From Cupriavidus sp. (GTDB taxonomy: Bacteria > Pseudomonadota > Gammaproteobacteria > Burkholderiales > Burkholderiaceae): DNA of 44,005 nt. The stretch covers positions 1 through 44,005 of the forward strand of contig JAPSLC010000045.1 of the NCBI GenBank assembly GCA_031181345.1. The letters run 5' to 3'. The translations under genes and the position numbers were made by a program. How positions within the stretch are numbered: the stretch's first letter is position 1; each line of letters begins with the position of its first letter. This document shows positions 7,963 through 15,430 of this stretch, in pieces. Under the pieces are notes generated by a model. The model worked only from the letters and a program-made list of their open reading frames with translations. It ran no database searches and was not told the origin of the DNA.

Positions 7963-9201
7963 ATGCTCAAGGACCCTGTCGAAGCCCGCCCGACGCGCCG
8001 CTATGTCGAGAAGCGCGAGACCATTCTCGATGCGGCCGCGATGCGCTTCAATCGCAAGGGCGTGCGCGGCACCACGCTGTCGGATGTCGCGCAGGACGTG
8101 GGCCTGAGCACCAACAGCATCACCTACTACTACCGCAAGAAGGAAGACCTGGTGGTCGCCTGCCTGTTGCGGACCATCGACGAGATGGTCGGCATCGCGG
8201 CGCAGGCCGGCGGGCAGCCCACCCCCGGCGAGCGCGTGGCGCAGTTCATCCGCCTGTTCTTCGCGCGGCTGGCGTTGACGGCCACCGGCGAACGTCCGGA
8301 GCTGATGAGCTTCCGCGAGATTCGCACGCTGCCCGACAGCCATGCCGAGGTCGCGTTCAGCGCCTACAACGACATGTTCCGCCGCATCCGCCAGCTGCTG
8401 CGCGAGCGCACGCCGGTCGACGCGGCCGAGCGCAGCGTGCTGAGCGCGCGCGCCCACCTGCTGCTGTCGCTGGCAACGGGGGCGATGGTCTGGATCGAGC
8501 GCTACGAGCCCGAGGACTATCCCAAGGTCGCCGAGTCGGTGATCGATCTGCTGCTGCATGGCATCGGCTCGCGCGCGGCGCGCTGGCAGGCGACGCTCGA
8601 TACCGCCGCGCTGCTGCCTTGCCTGGAGCAGCCCGAGACCACGCAGCAGGCCTTCCTGCGCGCCGCCACCGAACTGCTGAACGAGCAGGGCTATCGCGGC
8701 GCCTCGGCCGACCGCATCTCGGCCCGGCTCAATCTCACCAAGGGGTCGTTCTACCACCACAACGAAAACAAGGACGACCTGATCGCCGCCTGCTTCGATC
8801 GCATGTTCGACGTGATACGCAGCACGCAGACGCTGGTCGAGAACGGGCCCGGCACCGGCTGGGACAAGCTGTGCGCGGCCACGCGCGCGCTGGTCCATTA
8901 CCAGTTCTCCAGCCAGGGGCCGCTGCTGCGGCTGACCATCTACGGCGCCTTGCCCGAGGAAATGCGCAAGGAGAAGATGCTGACGATGAACCGGCTGTCG
9001 GCCCGCTTCGTGCGATTCCTGGTGCAGGGGATGCAGGACGGTTCGATCCGGCCCATGGATCAGGCGATCGCGGCGCTGCAGATCAACGGCATGATCAACG
9101 CCGCGGTCGAGCTGCGGCGCTGGGTGCGCGATGCCTCGGCCGACAACGCGGCCGACCTGTTCGTGCGGCCGCTGCTGATGGGAATCCTGTCGCCGGCGTA
9201 G
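7963..9201 (+). CDS. Tandem (double) TetR-family transcriptional regulator
   Basis: The protein has 412 residues, about twice the usual TetR length of about 200. It contains two complete TetR units. Unit 1 has an HTH at residues about 15-60 (ILDAAAMRFNRKGVRGTTLS, DVAQDVGLSTNSITYYYRKK) followed by a ligand/dimer domain. Unit 2 has an HTH at about 228-272 (FLRAATELLNEQGYRGASAD, RISARLNLTKGSFYHHNENK) followed by a second helical domain ending at the C-terminus. The frame is open throughout, so this is a fusion and not two genes. Such tandem TetR proteins are a minor known architecture; a monomer could bind DNA as a pseudo-dimer. It lies between an acyl-CoA ligase gene and the ABC importer, suggesting an acyl-CoA or related ligand. 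An alternative start at 7903 is less likely because a TATAAT lies after it. Confidence 0.92.
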   Translation: MLKDPVEARPTRRYVEKRETILDAAAMRFNRKGVRGTTLSDVAQDVGLSTNSITYYYRKKEDLVVACLLRTIDEMVGIAAQAGGQPTPGERVAQFIRLFFARLALTATGERPELMSFREIRTLPDSHAEVAFSAYNDMFRRIRQLLRERTPVDAAERSVLSARAHLLLSLATGAMVWIERYEPEDYPKVAESVIDLLLHGIGSRAARWQATLDTAALLPCLEQPETTQQAFLRAATELLNEQGYRGASADRISARLNLTKGSFYHHNENKDDLIAACFDRMFDVIRSTQTLVENGPGTGWDKLCAATRALVHYQFSSQGPLLRLTIYGALPEEMRKEKMLTMNRLSARFVRFLVQGMQDGSIRPMDQAIAALQINGMINAAVELRRWVRDASADNAADLFVRPLLMGILSPA

Positions 9202-9260
9202 CGGCGTTCGACGCGGCCTGCTTGGTCGTGCCGCTCAGTCGTACCGCCTGGTCGTACCGC

Positions 9261-10346
9261 CTAGTCGTACAGATGGCAGGCCACCATCTGCCCGTCGCCG
9301 CTGTCGCGCAGCGCCGGCTCCTGCGACTTGCAGCGCTCCATCGCCACCGGGCAACGCGTATGAAAGCGGCAGCCCGACGGCGGATGCATCGGGCTGGGAA
9401 CCTCGCCACGCAGCACGATGCGTTTGCGCTGCCGTTCGGCCTCGACGCTGGCCACCGGCACCGCCGACAGCAGCGCCTGCGTGTACGGGTGGCGCGGCTG
9501 CGCGTAGAGCGCGTCGCGATCGGCGATTTCGACGATGCGGCCCAGGTACATCACCGCGATGCGGTCGCTGATATGGCGCACCACCGCCAGGTCGTGCGCG
9601 ATGAACAGATACGATAGCCCGAGCCGCCGCTGCAGATCCATGAACACATTGACCACTTGCGCCTGGATCGAGACGTCCAGCGCCGACACCGGCTCGTCGC
9701 AGACGATCACGCCGGGCTTGAGCGCCAGGGCGCGCGCGATACCGATGCGCTGGCGCTGCCCGCCGGAAAACTCGTGCGGATAGCGGTCCGCCATATACGG
9801 CAGCAGCCCGACCATCTCCAGCAGCTCGCCGACGCGCGCGCGCGTGGCGGCGCGATCGCCGGCCATGCCATGGATCTCGAGCGGCTCGGCGACGATGTCG
9901 CGCACCTTCATGCGCGGGTTCAGCGAGCCGAACGGGTCCTGGTAGACCATCTGCACGCTGCGGCGGAAATGCTTCTCCTGGGCGCGGGTCATGCGGGCCA
10001 GATCGGTGCCGTCGTAGTCGATGCGCCCGCCGCTGGCCGCCAGCATCTTCAGGATCGCCAGGCCGGTGGTCGACTTGCCGCAGCCGCTCTCGCCGACGAG
10101 GCCCAGCGTTTCGCCCTGGCGCAGCGTGAACGAGACGCCGTCGACGGCCTTGACCGAGCCGACCTGGCGCTTGAGCACCACGCCGCGCGTGACGGGGAAA
10201 TGCACCTTCAGGTCTTCGACGCGCAGGATCTCGCGGCCGATGGTGCGCGGGCGCGGTGCCGGGGTCGGCGCGGCCAATGGCACGCCCTTGCCATCCAGGT
10301 CGGTTCGGTTCGCCGATGGCATGTCGAGCGCAGCGGTAGCGGTCAT
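9261..10346 (-). CDS. Peptide/nickel-type ABC importer ATP-binding protein (DppF/OppF)
   Basis: The protein has 361 residues from the ATG at 10346, which overlaps the previous gene's stop (ATGA). The frame stays open upstream for 200 codons, but that part is antisense-like and does not resemble protein. ATPase motifs: Walker A GESGCGKST (about residue 85), Q-loop YQDPFGSLNPRM, signature FSGGQRQRI, Walker B GVIVCDEPVSALD, and the H-switch in AHDLAVVRHI. The C-terminal oligopeptide-transport extension has the Cys-rich PSGCRFHTRCPVAMERC motif, which in this subfamily can bind an iron-sulfur cluster. It would pair with the DppD-type ATPase encoded just upstream to power uptake through the two permeases. 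The first 45 residues are a low-complexity leader. Confidence 0.94.
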   Translation of the reverse strand: MTATAALDMPSANRTDLDGKGVPLAAPTPAPRPRTIGREILRVEDLKVHFPVTRGVVLKRQVGSVKAVDGVSFTLRQGETLGLVGESGCGKSTTGLAILKMLAASGGRIDYDGTDLARMTRAQEKHFRRSVQMVYQDPFGSLNPRMKVRDIVAEPLEIHGMAGDRAATRARVGELLEMVGLLPYMADRYPHEFSGGQRQRIGIARALALKPGVIVCDEPVSALDVSIQAQVVNVFMDLQRRLGLSYLFIAHDLAVVRHISDRIAVMYLGRIVEIADRDALYAQPRHPYTQALLSAVPVASVEAERQRKRIVLRGEVPSPMHPPSGCRFHTRCPVAMERCKSQEPALRDSGDGQMVACHLYD

Positions 10347-11335
10347 GGCGTCTCCTGCAGCAGGCACGCATTCAGATGAATCGGGCCGCCACGGCTGTCG
10401 GCGGCCGTTCGCAGCGCGGGGCGGGTCACCCGGCATTGCGGCTGGGCCAGCGCGCAGCGCGGCTGGAAGGCGCAGCCAGGGCCGAGTGCGGTCAGGTCCG
10501 GCGGCTGGCCGTCGATCGGCACCAGCGCCTGGCTGGTGTCGCCGTCGAGCCGCGGCACGCAGGCCATCAGTCCGCGCGTGTAGGGATGGCGCGGCTCGCG
10601 GTACAGATCGTCGGCCGACGCCATCTCGACCAGGCGCCCGCCGTACATCACCGCGACGCGATCGGCGTAGCGCGCCACCACGCCGAGGTCGTGCGTGATC
10701 AGGATCAGCGCGGTGCCGAGCCGCTGCGCCAGGTCCTTCAGCAGATCGAGGATCTGCGCCTGTACGGTGACGTCGAGCGCGGTGGTCGGCTCGTCGGCGA
10801 TGATCAGCTGAGGCTTGCAGGCCAGCGCCATCGCGATCATCGCGCGCTGCCGCATGCCGCCGGAGAACTGGTGTGGGTAGGCATTGAGCCGGCTGGCGGG
10901 CTCGGGGATCTGTACCTGCCCGAGCAGCTCGGCGGCCATGCCGAGCGCGGTCTTCCACGGCAGCTTCTGATGCAGCTGGATCGGCTCGGCGATCTGCTTG
11001 CCGATCGTCAGCGCCGGATTCATCGACGACATCGGCTCCTGGAAGATCATCGCGATGCGATTGCCGCGGATCGCGCGCAACGCGTCGGCGTCGAGCTTGA
11101 GCAGGTCCTGGCCATCGAACAGGATCTCGCCGCCGTCGATCGATCCGGGCGGCCGCGGGATCAGGCCGAGGATCGACAACGCGGTCACGCTCTTGCCGGA
11201 GCCCGATTCGCCGACGATGGCGAGCGTTTCGCCGGGCGCTACGTCGAACGAGACCTGATCGACCGCGGTGACCACGCCGCGATCGGTACGAAAGCGGGTG
11301 GTCAGGTTGCGGACCTGCAGGATCGGCTGCGTCAT
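10343..11335 (-). CDS. Peptide/nickel-type ABC importer ATP-binding protein (DppD/OppD)
   Basis: The protein has 330 residues. The ATG at 11335 has a perfect AGGAGG about 6 bases upstream. Motifs: Walker A GESGSGKSV (about residue 39), Q-loop FQEPMSSMNPAL, signature FSGGMRQRAM, Walker B QLIIADEPTTALD, switch His in THDLGVVARY, and the C-terminal oligopeptide extension GCAFQPRCALAQPQC. It forms the ATPase heterodimer with the next gene product, which overlaps it by four bases. Typical substrates of this transporter class are di/oligopeptides, opines, nickel or small organic acids conjugates; the substrate here is unknown. It follows the binding-protein gene by 38 bases. Confidence 0.94.
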   Translation of the reverse strand: MTQPILQVRNLTTRFRTDRGVVTAVDQVSFDVAPGETLAIVGESGSGKSVTALSILGLIPRPPGSIDGGEILFDGQDLLKLDADALRAIRGNRIAMIFQEPMSSMNPALTIGKQIAEPIQLHQKLPWKTALGMAAELLGQVQIPEPASRLNAYPHQFSGGMRQRAMIAMALACKPQLIIADEPTTALDVTVQAQILDLLKDLAQRLGTALILITHDLGVVARYADRVAVMYGGRLVEMASADDLYREPRHPYTRGLMACVPRLDGDTSQALVPIDGQPPDLTALGPGCAFQPRCALAQPQCRVTRPALRTAADSRGGPIHLNACLLQETP

Positions 11336-11373
11336 CGCTGCCTCCTATGAATGCGGGGTTGGCGCGTGAGCGT

Positions 11374-13092
11374 TCAAAATCCCATCTTCTTCTTCATCTC
11401 CTGATCGATCCACAGCCGCGCATAGATCGGTCCGGGCCGCACCGCGCCGGCACGCAGCTCGCCGCCGTAGTTCTTGACCCACGGCCACCAGGCCGTATAG
11501 ACGTACTGGGTCGGTAGCCAGATATACGGGGCCTGCGCGACGATCTCCCGCGTCAGCGCACGCAGCGCCTCCTGCCGCTTGCCGACATCGCGCAGCTCGA
11601 AGGCCTCCTCGACCTTCTTGTCGAACTTCGGATCGCTCCACTGCGAAGCGTTCCACACCTGGCCCGTGACGAAGCTCTTGCGGATCGTCGTGGTCGGATT
11701 GGTATGGCCGTTGTTCATCAGATAGCCGGGCGCGTTGGTCTTGGTCGTCATCGCCGACAGGAAGGCGCCGTACTCCATCGGCTGGATCTGGAGGCGCACG
11801 CCCACCTGTTCGAGGTAGGCGGCGATCAGCGGCAGCAGCTCCATATGGTCCGGGCTGCAGGCGCACACCTGCACCTTGAAGGTGAAGCCCTTCGGATAGC
11901 CGGCCTCGGCCAGCAGCTTGCGCGCCTTGTCCGGGTTGTAGGTGAACAGCTCCTTGACGTTGTCCGGCATCGCGCTGAGCGGCTCGTAGTAGCCGCCGTA
12001 GTCCGGATGCTGCGGATAGGCGAACAGCTCGGCGTTGCCGCCGTAGTACTGCTTGACGATCTCCTGCTTGTTGATCGCCATGTTCAGCGCGCGGCGGACG
12101 CGGATATCGTTGAACGGCTTGGTATCGACCCGCATCGCCAGATACTGGCCCGTGTACGACAGCCAGCGCGACCACTGCAGCTGCGGCGCGCTGCGCTTGA
12201 GCTCGTCGACCGCGGTCCAGCGCAGCCCTTCCATGATGTCGATCTTGCCGGTGCGCAGCATGGTGTTGCGCGTGGCCTCGTCCTTGATCGTGCGCAGCAC
12301 CACCTTGTCGACGAAGGGCAGCTTGTAGTCCTTGTTGCCGATGCGCTCGCTGTCCCAGTACTGCGGGTTCCTGGTGTAGGTGCTGGCGTTGCCCTGCACG
12401 AACTGCGTCAGCGTGAACGGGCCCGTGCCGTTGACGTTCTTCCAGTTCGCGGCGCCCGCGGTGGCGACTTCCTTCGGCATGATCCCCGAGTAGTAGCCCC
12501 AGCCGAAGCGGTAGTCCCACTCGGCGTTGAACTCCTTGAAGCGGAACAGCACGGTGTGCTTGTCGCGCGCCTCGACCTTGCTCAGGTGATCGAAGTACGT
12601 CGGGATCTTCTTGGCGCTGGCCTCCTGCCTGCCGTAGCTGAACACCACGTCCTCGGCGACCAGCTCGCGCTCCTCCATCACGCCGGGCTTGGCGGGGAAC
12701 TTGACCCCCTTGCGCAGCTTGACCTCGAGCGTCAGTGGATCGGTCCATTTCCACGACTCGGCCAGCTCGCCGCGGATCGCATCCTCCGGCAGCCAGGCAT
12801 CGGCCTGGAAGGCGTACTTGCCGCCGTTGCGCTTGGCCTTGCTCAGGTCGGCGACGAACAGCTGCTCGTAGACCTGGCCGGTGTCGTAGTTCTGCTTCCA
12901 GTTCCAGTCGGCCAGATCCCACGACAGTGCCGAGATGGTCGGATAGACCGAGCCGATCTCCACGGTGCCGCCGTACTTCGGCGCCTCGGCCTGCGCGATG
13001 GCGCTGCCGGCGGCCACGGCAAGCGCGACACCCGCGGCGATGGCCGCTCCCCGTCTTGCCGCGCGACGGACTGCCTTGTCGTTGTCGATCAT
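11374..13092 (-). CDS. ABC importer periplasmic substrate-binding protein, family 5 (DppA/OppA type)
   Basis: The protein has 572 residues. The ATG at 13092 has AGGAG about 7 bases upstream. A signal peptide is visible: basic start (RRAARRG), a hydrophobic run (AAIAAGVALAVAAGSAIAQA) and cleavage near AQA-EAPKYGG. The mature protein is a large cluster C binding protein with family 5 motifs such as GGTVEIGSV near the start and LTLEVKLRKGVKFPAKPG, RRALNMAINKQEIVKQYYGG and NPDKARKLLAEAGYPKGF. It would deliver substrate to the permease pair encoded just upstream. Placing the binding protein third in the operon (permease, permease, binding protein, ATPase, ATPase) differs from the dppABCDF order. 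Its neighbours are acyl-CoA dehydrogenases, so a non-peptide substrate is quite possible. Confidence 0.94.
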   Translation of the reverse strand: MIDNDKAVRRAARRGAAIAAGVALAVAAGSAIAQAEAPKYGGTVEIGSVYPTISALSWDLADWNWKQNYDTGQVYEQLFVADLSKAKRNGGKYAFQADAWLPEDAIRGELAESWKWTDPLTLEVKLRKGVKFPAKPGVMEERELVAEDVVFSYGRQEASAKKIPTYFDHLSKVEARDKHTVLFRFKEFNAEWDYRFGWGYYSGIMPKEVATAGAANWKNVNGTGPFTLTQFVQGNASTYTRNPQYWDSERIGNKDYKLPFVDKVVLRTIKDEATRNTMLRTGKIDIMEGLRWTAVDELKRSAPQLQWSRWLSYTGQYLAMRVDTKPFNDIRVRRALNMAINKQEIVKQYYGGNAELFAYPQHPDYGGYYEPLSAMPDNVKELFTYNPDKARKLLAEAGYPKGFTFKVQVCACSPDHMELLPLIAAYLEQVGVRLQIQPMEYGAFLSAMTTKTNAPGYLMNNGHTNPTTTIRKSFVTGQVWNASQWSDPKFDKKVEEAFELRDVGKRQEALRALTREIVAQAPYIWLPTQYVYTAWWPWVKNYGGELRAGAVRPGPIYARLWIDQEMKKKMGF

Positions 13093-13151
13093 CGCTGTCT
13101 CCTGTCTGGTGTCTCTGTTTTTGTATGGGGTGGATCCGTGCCGCGCTGCCA

Positions 13152-13212
13152 GTGCGAGCTATCGAGTGCGAGCTGCCGGGTGCGAGCTACCGGGTGCCAG
13201 CTACCGGGTGCC
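13152..13212. repeat. 14-bp tandem repeat, about four copies
   Basis: Units of GTGCGAGCTACCGG (with one or two changes) start at 13152, 13166, 13180 and 13194, with a partial fifth. On the minus strand the array begins inside the last codons and TAG stop of the DppC-type permease gene and runs into the gap before the binding-protein gene. It therefore supplies the permease stop codon. Length changes could occur by slippage. Confidence 0.85.
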
Positions 13213-14151
13213 CCTCATCCGAGGGTCCAGCAGGTCGCGCAGCGCGTCGCCATAGACGTTGATCGCGTAGACGACCACGGTCAGGCAGGCGCCGGGCGCC
13301 AGCGCCAGCCACGGGCCCTGGAACATGAAGGTGCGGCCGTCGCCGGACAGCATGCCGCCCCAGGTCGGCGCCGGCGGCGGCACGCCCAGGCCGAGGAAGG
13401 ACAGGCCCGACTCGGCGAGGATCGCGGTGCCGACGCGCGTGGTGAACAGCACGATGACGGGCGGCAGCACGTTGGGCAGGATGTGGCGCCACAGGATGCG
13501 CGGCGTCGACGCGCCCATCGACTGCGCGGCGTGCACATACATGTTCTCGCGCACCGAGACCACGGCGCTGCGCACGATGCGCGAGCCGCCGATGCCGAGC
13601 AGCAGGCCCAGCGTCGCCACGATCTGCCAGCTGCCCGGCCCGAGCACCGATACCACGACGATCAGGATCACCAGGTCGGGAAAGCTCATCCACGCGTCGA
13701 CGAAGCGCTGCACCACCAGGTCGAACTTGCCGCCGAGATAGCCCGTCAGGATGCCGAGCAGCACCGACACCGCGGTGGCCAGCGTCGCGGCCGACAGCCC
13801 GATCACCACAGACAGCTGCGCGCCGTACAGGCAGCGCGACAGCATGTCGCGGCCGAGATTGTCGGTGCCGAAGGGATGTGCCCACGACGGTGGCTGCAGC
13901 CGATGCAGCATGTTGATCTCGTTGACGCCGTACGGCGCCAGCACGTCGGCGAAGACGCCGCAGAACAGGAAGATCGCGCAGATCACCGCGCCGGCGGCGC
14001 CGAGCGGCTTGTCGCGGAACAGCCGGCGCAGCAGGCCGAAGCCGGGCCAGTGGCGGGGGGCTGCAGATGCCGCGGTTGCTGCTGCGGTGGCCGCGGCTGC
14101 GTCGGCAGCGACGGGCGTCACAGGGGTCAGGGGAGTCGCGGAACGTGCCAT
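13201..14151 (-). CDS. Peptide/nickel-type ABC importer permease (DppC/OppC)
   Basis: The protein has 316 residues. The ATG at 14151 shares its A with the upstream permease stop (TGATG on the minus strand), so the two are coupled. An Ala/Thr-rich cytoplasmic N-terminus of about 40 residues precedes the usual DppC layout: LLRRLFRDKPLGAAGAVICA, the periplasmic HPFGTDNLGRDMLSRCLYGA motif, then the membrane domain with the ATPase-contacting EAA loop HAAQSMGASTPRILWRHILP and a final GDALRDLLDP motif. Together with the DppB-type permease it makes the channel in the inner membrane. The last codons and stop lie in a 14-bp tandem repeat. The subfamily is certain; the transported compound is not. Confidence 0.94.
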   Translation of the reverse strand: MARSATPLTPVTPVAADAAAATAAATAASAAPRHWPGFGLLRRLFRDKPLGAAGAVICAIFLFCGVFADVLAPYGVNEINMLHRLQPPSWAHPFGTDNLGRDMLSRCLYGAQLSVVIGLSAATLATAVSVLLGILTGYLGGKFDLVVQRFVDAWMSFPDLVILIVVVSVLGPGSWQIVATLGLLLGIGGSRIVRSAVVSVRENMYVHAAQSMGASTPRILWRHILPNVLPPVIVLFTTRVGTAILAESGLSFLGLGVPPPAPTWGGMLSGDGRTFMFQGPWLALAPGACLTVVVYAINVYGDALRDLLDPRMRGTR

Positions 14152-15107
14152 CAGCGATGCCTCACTTTCGGATCGAACAATCCGTAGCTCAGGTCGACCA
14201 GCAGATTGATCAGCATCACCGCCACGCCGACCACCAGGAAGACGCCGGTGATCACCGGATAGTCGCGTTGATGCACCGCGTCGAGCAGCAGCAGACCCAT
14301 GCCCGGCAGCGCGAAGATCTGCTCGATGATCACCGCGCCGCCGATCAGCAGCGGCGCCTGCAGGCCGACCAGCGTCACCACCGGAATCAGCGCGTTTCGC
14401 AGCGCATGCCGCAGGATCACCATCCGTTCGTTCAGGCCCTTGGCCCAGGCGGTGCGGATATAGTCCTGGCGCAGCACCTCCAGCATCATCGTGCGCGTCA
14501 TCCGCATCGTGATCGCCGACAGCGCCATGCCGAGCACGATCGCCGGCACCAGCATCTGCTCGACGTGCTGCAGTGGGTTCTCGCGGAAGGGTACGTAGCG
14601 AACCTCGGGCGACCAGCCCCACCAGACCGATGGAAACACCATCACCATCGTGCCCAGCCAGAAGCTCGGCACCGCCAGCATCAGGATCGAGAACGAGCGC
14701 GCCACGTAGTCCGCCGCGCTGTCCTGCCGGATCGCCGACAGTACGCCGATCGGCAGCGCCACCGACAACGCCACCACCAGCGCGATCGCGCCCAGCGACA
14801 ACGTTACCGGGATGCGCGCCATCACCATCTTCAGCACCGGCTCGCCCTGCCACAGCGACACGCCGAGATCGCCGTGCAGCACGATGTTGCCGACCCAGTG
14901 CAGGTATTGCTGCCACATCGGCCGATCGAGGCCCAGCAGCTGCATCAGTTCCTCGCGGCTGCGGACATCGGCGCTGATGTCGTTCTGGCTAAGCATCAGG
15001 TCGACCACATCGCCCGGCACCAGCCGCACGATCGAGAACACGATCATGCTGGCGAACAGCAACGTGGGCAGCAGCGCGAGCAGCCGGCGCATCAGGTAGG
15101 CGCTCAT
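14151..15107 (-). CDS. Peptide/nickel-type ABC importer permease (DppB/OppB)
   Basis: The protein has 318 residues from the ATG at 15107. It shows the DppB pattern: N-terminal MRRLLALLPTLLFASMIVFS helix, RLVPGDVVDLM, the LGLDRPMWQQYLHWVGNIVL segment, GDLGVS, then the inner-membrane domain with the EAA loop AWAKGLNERMVILRHALRNA and the motif QIFALPGMGLLLLDAVHQRD. It is the first confident gene of the importer operon. Its start overlaps the stop of a 35-codon reading frame with a strong ribosome site (15104-15211), which could couple its translation. A weak GAGG 6 bases upstream also exists. Confidence 0.94.
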   Translation of the reverse strand: MSAYLMRRLLALLPTLLFASMIVFSIVRLVPGDVVDLMLSQNDISADVRSREELMQLLGLDRPMWQQYLHWVGNIVLHGDLGVSLWQGEPVLKMVMARIPVTLSLGAIALVVALSVALPIGVLSAIRQDSAADYVARSFSILMLAVPSFWLGTMVMVFPSVWWGWSPEVRYVPFRENPLQHVEQMLVPAIVLGMALSAITMRMTRTMMLEVLRQDYIRTAWAKGLNERMVILRHALRNALIPVVTLVGLQAPLLIGGAVIIEQIFALPGMGLLLLDAVHQRDYPVITGVFLVVGVAVMLINLLVDLSYGLFDPKVRHR

Positions 15108-15211
15108 GGGCGCCTCGCGCAACGGGTGACGCTGCGGGCGGCACTGCGGGTCGCGCAGGCCGATGCCGGCGGGGATACCGGCAACACGATTTCTGCTGAA
15201 GCTCCGGCCAT
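15104..15211 (-). CDS. Possible 35-residue leader peptide coupled to the permease gene
   Basis: An ATG at 15211 is preceded by AGGAGACAGC, the same ribosome-site context as the binding-protein gene of this operon (AGGAGACAGCG). It opens a 35-codon frame (MAGASAEIVLPVSPPASACA and 15 more) whose TGA overlaps the ATG of the DppB-type gene as ATGA. It has no recognisable family. It could be a short coupling peptide, a remnant of a lost gene, or chance in GC-rich DNA. The good ribosome site and the exact overlap are what make it worth listing. Confidence 0.4.
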   Translation of the reverse strand: MAGASAEIVLPVSPPASACATRSAARSVTRCARRP

Positions 15212-15322
15212 GCTGTCTCCTGTTTCCGGCCACCGGTCATTGCCTGTGGCGGTATTTCGGCACGCGGAATGCAGTTTTTATGCGGAACGATGCAGCGAGC
15301 GGCTTTGCGCGATCGCGATCCC

Positions 15323-15351
15323 AGCATACTCATCGTTCTAAGCGATGACAA
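15323..15351 (-). promoter_or_regulatory. Candidate promoter and operator of the ABC importer operon
   Basis: On the minus strand TTGTCA (15351-15346) and TATGCT (15328-15323) are separated by 17 bases, a plausible sigma-70 promoter. A perfect dyad, TCATCG-N7-CGATGA (15330-15348), overlaps the -35 and fills the spacer, where a repressor would block polymerase. The TetR-type regulator nearby is one candidate ligand-responsive protein. The transcript would have a leader of about 105 bases before the 35-codon frame. Assigned by eye only. Confidence 0.45.
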
Positions 15352-15430
15352 CCCGGAAGGACGCCCCGCGGTCTAGTGAATTTCCCGGGGGCGGGCCGGC
15401 GCGCGGCCCGGTGTATTTCGCCCGGTCGGG
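15352..15430. other. Gap between acyl-CoA dehydrogenase stop and importer promoter, with GC hairpin
   Basis: No gene is seen. A hairpin with arms CGGGCC and GGCCCG (15392-15410) lies just after the acyl-CoA dehydrogenase stop on the minus strand. It lacks a following U-run, so it would be a weak terminator at best. Together with the promoter and leader frame it makes up the 323-base gap before the permease gene. Confidence 0.35.

Noticed and set aside
10347..10958. Apparent N-terminal extension of the DppF-type ATPase
   Set aside because: The frame stays open, but the extra 204 residues overlap the DppD-type gene in another frame. The ATG at 10346 with the ATGA overlap is the expected start.
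11704..14187. 827-codon open frame on the plus strand over the binding protein and permease genes
   Set aside because: Low-complexity Arg/His/Gln/Val-rich translation without motifs, opposite well-recognised transporter genes. The same goes for 36672-39245 and 33168-35150 opposite the NRPS.
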